This document shows positions 1 through 5,687 of a stretch of DNA of 5,995 nt, piece after piece. The notes below the pieces were generated by a model. It searched no databases. It worked only from the letters and a program-made list of their open reading frames with translations, and was not told where the DNA came from. This stretch comes from Alphaproteobacteria bacterium (GTDB taxonomy: Bacteria > Pseudomonadota > Alphaproteobacteria > ATCC43930 > CGMCC-115725), in NCBI GenBank assembly GCA_030039975.1, contig JASHUO010000709.1, forward strand, positions 1 to 5,995, in the 5' to 3' direction. Made by a program: the position numbers and the translations under genes. How positions within the stretch are numbered: the stretch's first letter is position 1; each line of letters starts with the position of its first letter.

Positions 1-1
1 G

Positions 2-328
2 TCGGGCTTTGTCGCCAACCGCATCGGCGAGACCTTTCCCTGGGGCACCCTCATCGTCAATGTCAGCGGGGCCTTCGTCATCGGCTTTTTCGCTGCGCTC
101 GTCGCACCGGGCGGCGTGCTCCCCGGCGATCCGACCGTGCGGCAATTCGCCATGATCGGATTGTGCGGCGGCTATACCACGTTCTCGTCCTTCAGCCTGC
201 AGACGCTGAACCTGGCGCGCGACGGCGAATGGGGACGCGTCTTCGGCAACATCGCCGCCTCGGTGGCCTGCTGTATCTGCGCTGTCTGGGCGGGCATCGC
301 CCTCGGCGCACTCATCTTCGGAGGATGA
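2..328 (+). CDS. crcB: Fluoride ion channel CrcB/Fluc, 5'-truncated by the window edge
   Basis: Small membrane channel that exports fluoride passively as a dual-topology dimer in the inner membrane. The open frame runs in from the left edge and gives 108 residues before TGA. Fluc proteins are usually about 125-130 residues, so roughly 20 N-terminal residues with the real start lie outside. Visible family signatures are GTLIVNVSG (fragment residues 15-23), with the conserved pore-region Asn, and GLCGGYTTFSSFS (53-65), which holds the Gly-Gly-x-Thr-Thr turn and the two Phe-box aromatics F61 and F64. Hydrophobic stretches before and after this motif and at the C-terminus fit the last three of four helices. 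A GTG at 116 is internal to the conserved protein and is not the start. The next gene follows 4 nt after the stop, and its ribosome binding site lies inside this gene's last codons. Any fluoride riboswitch would be upstream of the window. Family assignment is firm; function is inferred from the family. Confidence 0.93.
   Translation, partial: SGFVANRIGETFPWGTLIVNVSGAFVIGFFAALVAPGGVLPGDPTVRQFAMIGLCGGYTTFSSFSLQTLNLARDGEWGRVFGNIAASVACCICAVWAGIALGALIFGG
320..324 (+). promoter_or_regulatory. Ribosome binding site of the DUF190 gene, inside crcB
   Basis: GGAGG lies 8 nt before the ATG at 333 and is formed by the last glycine codons of crcB. It fixes the DUF190 start and suggests translational coupling of the two genes. 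Confidence 0.75.
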
Positions 329-332
329 TCCG

Positions 333-677
333 ATGCAAGTTCCTCGCGACGCCGTGTTGCTCCGCATCTTTATCGGCGAAGACGACCGGCACCAGCATCT
401 GCCGCTGTACGAGGCGATCGTTCTCAAGGCGCGCGAGCATCATCTGGCGGGCGCCACCGTGCTGCGCGGACCGATGGGCTTCGGCCATTCGAGCCGGCTG
501 CACACGGCAAAGGTCTTGCGGCTCAGCGAGGATTTGCCGATGGTGGTCGAGATCGTCGACAGCGAGGACAAGATCAACGCCTTCCTGACGCTGCTCGACG
601 GCATGATGGGGAGCGGCCTCGTCACCCTCGAGAAGGTCAAGGTGTTGCAATACGGCGAGGACAAGCCGAGCGCGTAA
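333..677 (+). CDS. DUF190 family protein (PII-like fold), partner of the fluoride channel
   Basis: A 114-residue soluble protein without signal peptide or membrane segment. It matches the DUF190 family, which is small, related in fold to PII signalling proteins, and frequently encoded beside crcB; its biochemical role is not established. Visible family traits are an N-terminal strand with LLRIFIGEDDR (residues 9-19), the helix PLYEAIVLKAREHHLAGATVLRG (24-46), the glycine-rich GPMGFG (46-51), and a second beta-alpha-beta half with LPMVVEIVDSEDKINAFL. The ATG at 333 is preceded by GGAGG at good spacing. It starts 4 nt after the crcB stop and ends 4 nt before mazG, so the three probably form one operon. 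A regulatory or sensory role for the channel is a guess from gene pairing and fold. Family assignment is confident; function is open. Confidence 0.88.
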   Translation: MQVPRDAVLLRIFIGEDDRHQHLPLYEAIVLKAREHHLAGATVLRGPMGFGHSSRLHTAKVLRLSEDLPMVVEIVDSEDKINAFLTLLDGMMGSGLVTLEKVKVLQYGEDKPSA

Positions 678-681
678 TCCC

Positions 682-1521
682 ATGGATAGCGGCAAGAGAA
701 GCAAAGTGAGCGGCGCACCCGACCTGTTGCGCCTTCTCGACATCATGGCGCGGCTGCGCGATCCCGCTCAGGGTTGCCCCTGGGACCGCGCCCAGACCTT
801 TGCCACGATCGCCCCTTATACGATCGAAGAAGCCTATGAGGTGGCGGAAGCCTGCGAGCGCGGCGATCCGGCCGCGCTCAAGGACGAGCTCGGCGATCTC
901 CTCTTCCAGGTGGTATTTCATGCGCGCATGGCGGAAGAGGCCGGCCTCTTCGCCTTCAACGACGTGGCTGCGGCGATCGCCGAGAAGATGTTGCGGCGCC
1001 ATCCGCATGTCTTCGGCGACGCCGCGATCGCCGATGCCGCGGCGCAGACCACGGCCTGGGAAGAGCACAAGGCTGCGGAGCGGCGCGCCAAAGCGGCGGC
1101 AGGGGGGGCGAGCGTCAGCGCGCTCGACGGCGTCGGCACCGCCTTTCCCGCGCTGACCCGCGCCGAGAAGCTGCAGCGCCGCGCCGCGCGAGTCGGCTTC
1201 GATTGGCCGGAGGCCGCCCCGGTTTTCAACAAGATCGAGGAGGAGATCGCGGAGCTGCGGGAAGCAACCGCCGAGGGCGAGCCCCTGCGCATCGCAGACG
1301 AGATCGGCGATCTGCTCTTCGCCGTCGTCAATCTCGCCCGCCATGTGGCGGCCGATCCCGAGCAGGCCTTGCGCGCCGCCTGCCGCAAATTCGAGCGCCG
1401 CTTCCGTCGCGTCGAGACGCTGCTCGCCGCAGCCGGCCGCTCCGTCGAAGGGGCCAGCCTCGAAGAGATGGAAGCGCAATGGCAGAAGGCGAAGGCGGAA
1501 GAAGCGGAACAAGGTAAATAA
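682..1521 (+). CDS. mazG: Nucleoside triphosphate pyrophosphohydrolase MazG
   Basis: Cytoplasmic Mg-dependent enzyme hydrolysing (d)NTPs to NMP and pyrophosphate; implicated in nucleotide-pool house-cleaning and, in E. coli, in lowering (p)ppGpp. The 279 residues are close to the usual length (E. coli about 263), with two MazG domains. The N-terminal domain has GCPWD (31-35) and the metal-binding pattern EE-xx-E (E49, E50, E53) followed by E69-xx-D72 in DELGDLLFQVVFHAR. The C-terminal domain repeats it as EE-xx-E (E187, E188, E191) and E207-xx-D210 in DEIGDLLFAVVNLAR, so both sites look intact. The linker has the usual WEEHK segment and an Ala/Gly-rich stretch. ATG 682 has no clear Shine-Dalgarno sequence. 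An in-frame ATG at 745 would leave little before GCPWD and remove part of the first helix, so I prefer 682; translation may be coupled to the DUF190 stop 4 nt upstream. Confidence 0.95.
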   Translation: MDSGKRSKVSGAPDLLRLLDIMARLRDPAQGCPWDRAQTFATIAPYTIEEAYEVAEACERGDPAALKDELGDLLFQVVFHARMAEEAGLFAFNDVAAAIAEKMLRRHPHVFGDAAIADAAAQTTAWEEHKAAERRAKAAAGGASVSALDGVGTAFPALTRAEKLQRRAARVGFDWPEAAPVFNKIEEEIAELREATAEGEPLRIADEIGDLLFAVVNLARHVAADPEQALRAACRKFERRFRRVETLLAAAGRSVEGASLEEMEAQWQKAKAEEAEQGK

Positions 1522-1610
1522 TGCGTTTAGTCTTCGCCATACTCGCCTAAAATCCAACGTGAAACTGCTGTCTTAGCCCGCTCGCTGCGGAGATAATCCC
1601 AAGCATTGGA

Positions 1611-1648
1611 CGACGGGCAATGTCGCCGTCGGAGCGCGCTATGCGCTC
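1611..1648. other. Two abutting inverted repeats between mazG and the Sel1 gene
   Basis: CGACGG (1611-1616) pairs with CCGTCG (1626-1631) across a 9-nt loop. Immediately after, GAGCGC (1632-1637) pairs with GCGCTC (1643-1648) across the 5-nt loop GCTAT. The second hairpin ends 23 nt before the ATG at 1672. No T-run follows either stem, so this does not look like a standard intrinsic terminator. It may be leader-RNA structure of the downstream gene, or chance in GC-rich DNA. The rest of the 150-bp gap contains a weak sigma70-like TAAAAT at 1548-1553 without a convincing -35 box. Confidence 0.3.
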
Positions 1649-1671
1649 GCGTGACTTGACAGAGAGCAGCG

Positions 1672-2853
1672 ATGTTCAGCAGCGACAAGCGGGCGAGCCT
1701 CACCTCCGGCCTGCTCGCGGCAAAGGAGCAGGCGCTGTCGGGCGAAGACGGCGCGTCGGACGTGCCGCCAGCGGCATCTCTCGTTACGCTGCCGCGCGGC
1801 GGCGCGCGACAGCGCCTCATCTCGGCCGTACGGCGCAAGGAGGAAGCGGCCAGCGCGGAGGATGCGGCCCCGGCCGCAGACGACGCGGCGAACGCGGCTG
1901 CCCCGGCGGAGGCGCCTGCGCCTTTACCTTTACCTGTACCTGCCCCCGCGCCGGCGCAGCCGCCAAATTCGGTTCTCTATAGCAAGGGCGATGCCTCCGC
2001 CTCGGGCTTCCGCCCGTGGTATTGGTCTTACGAGCGCGACGGCGGCACGGCATCGAGCGACGGCGCGGACCCGGCATCGAGCGACGGTGCGGGCCCGGTA
2101 TCGAGCGATAGCGTGGCCCCGGCATCGAGCGACGGCGCGGGCTCAGTGGCGCAATTCCCTGCCAGCGCGCCCGCGCCGGTCAGTCTTCCTGACCCCGTCA
2201 GCCCTGCCCCCATCAGCCCCGACCCCGTCGACCCTGACCCCGTCAGCGCGCCGGCGAGGCGCAGCGCCCGGCTGCGTCGCACGGCGCCGCCGCCCACGAC
2301 GGCGCCTCCCCCAACGCAGCGTCGTGCGGCCAAGCTTGGGCTCGGTCTTCTCGCGGGGATCACCACGCTGGCCCTGGCCGGCGCCGCGACCTTCTTCCTG
2401 CTGTCGCGCAGCCAAACGCCGGAGCCGGGTGCGGCGCCCATGGCAATCATCGCGCGCGCCTTGCCGTTGGCGGCGCCGGTGCCGCCGCCGCCGCGCGCAA
2501 CGCGGGTCGCGCCGCTGCCCAAGCTGGCGGCGGCGCTGGTCGAGAGCCGGCATCCCGTCGAGGAAGCGGCGTCGGGCATCGCCGAGCTGATGACGCGCGG
2601 CGATGAGATGCTCGCGACCGGCGATGTCGCCGCGGCGCGGCTGTTCTATGAGCGCGCCGCCGAGAGCGGCAATGCGGCGGCGGAGCGTCAGGCCGGCAAG
2701 ACCTACGATCCGCTGTTCCTGGCCGAGACACATGTGCGCGGCCTGCAGGGCGATCCCGTGGCGGCGGCGCGCTGGTACCGCAAGGCGAGCGACGGGGGCG
2801 ATCGCGAAGCCGACACGCTGATGAAGCGCTTGATGGCGAGATACGCCCACTGA
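1672..2853 (+). CDS. Membrane-anchored Sel1/TPR-like repeat protein with low-complexity N-terminal region
   Basis: A 393-residue protein of unknown function. Residues 1 to about 220 are Ala/Pro/Ser/Asp-rich and probably disordered. They include a Leu-Pro/Val-Pro/Ala-Pro run near 85-95, four ASSDGAxP-type octapeptides (127-158) and four DPVSP-type pentapeptides (174-193). One hydrophobic segment, LGLGLLAGITTLALAGAATFFLLS (about 222-245), follows a basic stretch (RRAAK). It is therefore probably a single-pass anchor with the N-terminal part in the cytoplasm and the C-terminal domain in the periplasm. After a Pro-rich linker come two Sel1-like helical pairs: GDVAAARLFYERAAESGNAAA (from about 317) and GDPVAAARWYRKASDGGDREA (about 360-380). 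The RGDEMLATGDxAAARLFYERAA...YDP.FL pattern recurs in rhizobial proteins. ATG 1672 follows a weak AGAGAG at 1661-1666. The next gene starts 19 nt after the stop, so co-transcription is likely. Sel1 domains usually mediate protein contacts; the partner here is unknown. Confidence 0.8.
   Translation: MFSSDKRASLTSGLLAAKEQALSGEDGASDVPPAASLVTLPRGGARQRLISAVRRKEEAASAEDAAPAADDAANAAAPAEAPAPLPLPVPAPAPAQPPNSVLYSKGDASASGFRPWYWSYERDGGTASSDGADPASSDGAGPVSSDSVAPASSDGAGSVAQFPASAPAPVSLPDPVSPAPISPDPVDPDPVSAPARRSARLRRTAPPPTTAPPPTQRRAAKLGLGLLAGITTLALAGAATFFLLSRSQTPEPGAAPMAIIARALPLAAPVPPPPRATRVAPLPKLAAALVESRHPVEEAASGIAELMTRGDEMLATGDVAAARLFYERAAESGNAAAERQAGKTYDPLFLAETHVRGLQGDPVAAARWYRKASDGGDREADTLMKRLMARYAH
2050..2145 (+). 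repeat. Four in-frame 24-bp tandem repeats in the Sel1 protein gene
   Basis: Units begin at 2050, 2074, 2098 and 2122 and encode ASSDGADP, ASSDGAGP, VSSDSVAP and ASSDGAGS. Units 1, 2 and 4 are nearly identical at the DNA level (shared GCATCGAGCGACGG); unit 3 has diverged. The length is a multiple of three, so gain or loss of a unit keeps the frame. Confidence 0.85.
2191..2250 (+). repeat. Four in-frame 15-bp tandem repeats in the Sel1 protein gene
   Basis: Units begin at 2191, 2206, 2221 and 2236 and encode DPVSP, APISP, DPVDP and DPVSA. GACCCCGTC is shared by three of the four. This second tract lies 45 bp after the 24-bp repeats in the same disordered part of the protein, just ahead of the basic stretch before the membrane segment. 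Confidence 0.75.
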
Positions 2854-2859
2854 GCGCAT

Positions 2860-2864
2860 GGGAG
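2860..2864 (+). promoter_or_regulatory. Ribosome binding site deciding the start of the TAXI receptor gene
   Basis: GGGAG lies 8 nt before ATG 2873. The alternative in-frame ATG at 2858 overlaps this site and has no Shine-Dalgarno sequence of its own, so 2873 is the better start. Confidence 0.6.
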
Positions 2865-2872
2865 CCCGCAGC

Positions 2873-3997
2873 ATGACCCTTCACCTTCGCCGTCCCTTCT
2901 TCGGTGGCGCCGCGGCGGCGCTGCTGCTGGCCCTCGCCCCTGCCCTCGCCCATGCCGCCGACCCGCTCGTCGAGCGCGCCAATCGCGGCCTCGTCGAGAT
3001 CGTCACCGGCAGCGTCAACGGCACCTCCGTGCGCATGGCCGAGGATCTGGCCGAGGTGCTCGATGACGGTGCGACGCGGCGCGTGCTGCCGGTGATCGGC
3101 AAGGGCGCCTTCCAGAATCTCGCCGATCTCAGGGTGCTGCGCGGCGTCGACCTCGCCATCGTGCAGACCGACGTGCTCGACTATGCCCGGGCGCAGCGGC
3201 TCTATCCCAATATCGACGGCTTCGTCAGCTACATCACCAAGCTCAACAACGACGAATTCCATCTGCTGACGCGCCGCGACATTCACAGCATCGCCGAGCT
3301 GGCCGGCAAGAAAGTGAACTTCGGCACGCCCGATGACGGTACCGCCTTCACCGGCCCGCGGCTGTTCGATCTGCTCAAGGTCAAGGTCGAGCCGACGACC
3401 TATAGCCAGGCGCTGGCGCTGCAGAAGCTGAAGCAAGGCGAGATCGCCGCCATGGCGGTCGTCGTCGGCAAGCCGGCGCCGCTCTTCGACGCGGTCCGGT
3501 CAGGGGACGATCTGCATTTCCTGCCGATCCCGCTCAAAGGCGAGATCGCCGCCAGCTACATCCCGGCGCGCCTCTCGCATGAGGATTATCCCGATCTCGT
3601 GCCCGCCGGAGAGACGGTCGACACGGTGGCGGTCGGCACGGCGCTGATCGTCGCCGGGCTGCCGCCGGACTCCGAGCGCTATCGCAATGTGGCGAATTTC
3701 GTCGACGCTTTCTTCACCCAGTTTCCCAAGCTGCTCGAGGCGCCGCACCAGCCGAAATGGCAGGAGGTGAACCTCTCCGCCGAGCTGCCGCATTGGCACC
3801 GCTTCGGCCCGGCCGAGGACTGGATCAAGCGCAACGGCGAGGCGCCGGTCGCCATGAGCGAGGATCAGTTGCGCGAGATCTTCGCCAAATTCCTCGACGA
3901 GCGCAGCAAGGCCGGCGGCAAGACGACGCTCACCGCCGAGCAGAAGGACGAGCTCTACGACCAGTTCCGGCGCTGGCAAACCGATCACCACGACTGA
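2873..3997 (+). CDS. TAXI-family TRAP transporter solute-binding protein
   Basis: Predicted periplasmic receptor of the TAXI branch of TRAP transporters, which are ion-gradient-driven importers usually for organic acids; the ligand cannot be read from sequence. From ATG 2873 it has 374 residues; ATG 2858 would add five. The signal peptide has basic RR at 6-7, a hydrophobic core of Ala/Leu (13-25) and a likely cut after AHA (26-28). The mature part shows the TAXI pattern: IVTGSVNGTSVRMAEDLA (43-60), the DLAIVQTD strand (93-100), the inter-lobe segment GKKVNFGTPDDGTAFTG (145-161), then the second lobe with LKQGEIAAMAVVVGKPAP. Length exceeds the roughly 320 residues usual for the family. The excess is a C-terminal part after the PKWQEVNL segment, charged and ending in a helix-like stretch. 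No TRAP membrane subunit is in the window. The gene lies 19 nt after the Sel1 gene and 64 nt before another binding-protein gene. Confidence 0.85.
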   Translation: MTLHLRRPFFGGAAAALLLALAPALAHAADPLVERANRGLVEIVTGSVNGTSVRMAEDLAEVLDDGATRRVLPVIGKGAFQNLADLRVLRGVDLAIVQTDVLDYARAQRLYPNIDGFVSYITKLNNDEFHLLTRRDIHSIAELAGKKVNFGTPDDGTAFTGPRLFDLLKVKVEPTTYSQALALQKLKQGEIAAMAVVVGKPAPLFDAVRSGDDLHFLPIPLKGEIAASYIPARLSHEDYPDLVPAGETVDTVAVGTALIVAGLPPDSERYRNVANFVDAFFTQFPKLLEAPHQPKWQEVNLSAELPHWHRFGPAEDWIKRNGEAPVAMSEDQLREIFAKFLDERSKAGGKTTLTAEQKDELYDQFRRWQTDHHD

Positions 3998-4048
3998 GCC
4001 TCGCCCCACGCCCTAAGCTAGCGGCGTTCCGGCACCATCAGCACTTTC

Positions 4049-4055
4049 GAGGAGG
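4049..4055 (+). promoter_or_regulatory. Strong ribosome binding site supporting a TTG start
   Basis: GAGGAGG with a 6-nt spacer to TTG 4062. It is the best Shine-Dalgarno match in the window and decides the start, since no ATG in this frame lies close downstream. Confidence 0.8.
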
Positions 4056-4061
4056 CGTCCT

Positions 4062-5687
4062 TTGCCCAAGCGCTATCTCTTTCGCCGCAAGCGCGTGGCC
4101 GAGCTCTTGTGGCCGGGGCTGAAGCTCGCGGGCGTCGCCGCCACACTCGCCGCACTCACCGTCACCGCCGCAGCCGACCCGCAGCCGAAGCATGGCGGCG
4201 TGCTCAATTTCGCGGTCGATGCCGAGCCCAGCAACTACGATTGCCACGCCAACATCTCCTTCGCCTTCCTCCATCCGGTGGCGCCGCACTACTCGACCTT
4301 GCTCAAATTCGACGGCGAGGATTATCCGCAGGTAACGGGCGATCTGGCCGAGAGCTGGAGCGTCTCGGCCGACCGGCTCACCTATACCTTCAAGCTGCGG
4401 CCCAATATTCTGTTCCACGACGGCACCCCCCTCACCTCGGCCGATATCAAGGCGAGCTACGAGCGCATCATCCATCCGCCGGAGGGCGTCGTCTCGGCGC
4501 GGCAGGTCTACTACGCCGCGATCAATGCGATCGACACACCCGATGACCGGACCGTGGTCTTCCATCTGCGCTGGCCGGAAGCGGCGATGCTGGCGAATTT
4601 CGCCTCGCCCTGGAACTGCATCTACAGCGCGGCGAAGCTGCAGCAGGATCCACTCTACCCCGTCACGCACATCCTCGGCACCGGCGCCTTCACGTTCGTC
4701 GAGCACGTCAAGGGCGATCATTGGACCGGCAAGCGCTTCGACAAGTACTTCCTTCCGGGCCGGCCCTATCTCGACGGCTATGTCGCGCATTTCATGACCG
4801 GCGCCAAAGTGGTGCAGGGGCTCGAGAAAGGCACCATCGACGCCGAATTCCGCAGCATGACGCCGGAGGAGCGCGACCAGCTCGTCGCGGCGATGGGCGA
4901 CAAGATCTATATCGGCGAGACGCCCTGGCTCGTCAATCTCATGGTCGTGTTCAACGCCAAACAGCCGCCCTTCGACGATCCCCGAGTGCGGCGCGCCCTG
5001 TCGCTGGCGATCGATCGCTGGCATGCGGCGGAAAGCCTGCAGAGCACCACCTTCCTCAAATTCGTCGGCGGCGTCATGCGGCCGGGCTTCGCCATGGCGA
5101 CACCCGAGGCCGAGCTCACCACCATTCCCGGCTTCTGGCATGATGCCGCCGCCTCCCGCGCCGAGGCGAAGCGGCTGCTCGCCGCGGCCGGACAGAGCCA
5201 CCTCGCCTTCACCCTTACCAACCGCGACGTGCCCGTCCCCTACAAGCCCGCGGCCGACTATCTCATTGTCGCCTGGAAGGAGATCGGCGTCACCGTCAGC
5301 CAGAAGCAGCTCAACACCAAGGACTGGGAAGGCGCGCTCGAGAAGCACAATTTCCAGGCCGCGATCGATTTCGGCGGCGACTATTTCGACGATCCGACGC
5401 TGCAGCTCGCAAAATACGTCTCGAGCGATCTGTCGCCGAGCAATTATGCCGATTCCACCGACCGCTTTCTCGACAGCCTCTATGTCGGCCAGGCCGTGAC
5501 CACCGATCCGCGCGAGCGCGCCCGCATCGTCCGCGAATTCGAGCAGCGCGCCTTGACCGAGGCCTATGCCGTCCCCTTCCTGTGGTACAACCGCATCGTC
5601 GCGGCCTCGACGGCGATGAAGGGCTGGCACCTGACGCCGAGCCACTACATCCAGCAAGACCTCACCGAGGTGTGGCTCGACAAGTGA
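4062..5687 (+). CDS. ABC transporter substrate-binding protein, family 5 (peptide/nickel/opine type)
   Basis: Secreted periplasmic receptor of the extracellular solute-binding protein family 5 (DppA/OppA/NikA type), delivering peptides or other small solutes to an ABC importer; the ligand is not predictable here. It has 541 residues from TTG, normal for the family. The signal peptide has a very basic start (KRYLFRRKRK-like, residues 3-11), a hydrophobic core of about 20-35 and a likely cut after AAA (36-38); no lipobox Cys is seen. Family traits in order: KHGGVLNFAVDAEPSNYD after the signal; GDLAESWSVSADRLTYTFKL (93-112); the ILFHDGTPLTSADIKASYERI block (116-136); the domain-core segment NLMVVFNAKQPPFDDPRVRRALSLAIDR (292-319); and the C-terminal AVPFLWYNRIVA. 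Permease (DppB/C-like) and ATPase genes are not in the window, and 308 bp without a supported gene follow. The 64-nt gap to the TAXI gene allows co-transcription. Family is certain; specificity and partners are unknown. Confidence 0.93.
   Translation: MPKRYLFRRKRVAELLWPGLKLAGVAATLAALTVTAAADPQPKHGGVLNFAVDAEPSNYDCHANISFAFLHPVAPHYSTLLKFDGEDYPQVTGDLAESWSVSADRLTYTFKLRPNILFHDGTPLTSADIKASYERIIHPPEGVVSARQVYYAAINAIDTPDDRTVVFHLRWPEAAMLANFASPWNCIYSAAKLQQDPLYPVTHILGTGAFTFVEHVKGDHWTGKRFDKYFLPGRPYLDGYVAHFMTGAKVVQGLEKGTIDAEFRSMTPEERDQLVAAMGDKIYIGETPWLVNLMVVFNAKQPPFDDPRVRRALSLAIDRWHAAESLQSTTFLKFVGGVMRPGFAMATPEAELTTIPGFWHDAAASRAEAKRLLAAAGQSHLAFTLTNRDVPVPYKPAADYLIVAWKEIGVTVSQKQLNTKDWEGALEKHNFQAAIDFGGDYFDDPTLQLAKYVSSDLSPSNYADSTDRFLDSLYVGQAVTTDPRERARIVREFEQRALTEAYAVPFLWYNRIVAASTAMKGWHLTPSHYIQQDLTEVWLDK

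Noticed and set aside
637..1557. A 306-codon open frame on the minus strand opposite mazG
   Set aside because: It is the antisense shadow of mazG, which has both complete catalytic motif sets; no family resemblance was seen in the antisense product.
1656..1661. Perfect TTGACA, a -35 consensus
   Set aside because: It lies only 10 nt before the ATG at 1672, and no -10-like box exists 16-18 bp downstream, so it cannot drive this gene from a normal position.
2858..2872. Upstream ATG as the start of the TAXI receptor
   Set aside because: It has no Shine-Dalgarno sequence and overlaps the GGGAG that is well placed for ATG 2873; the shorter form also gives a cleaner signal peptide.
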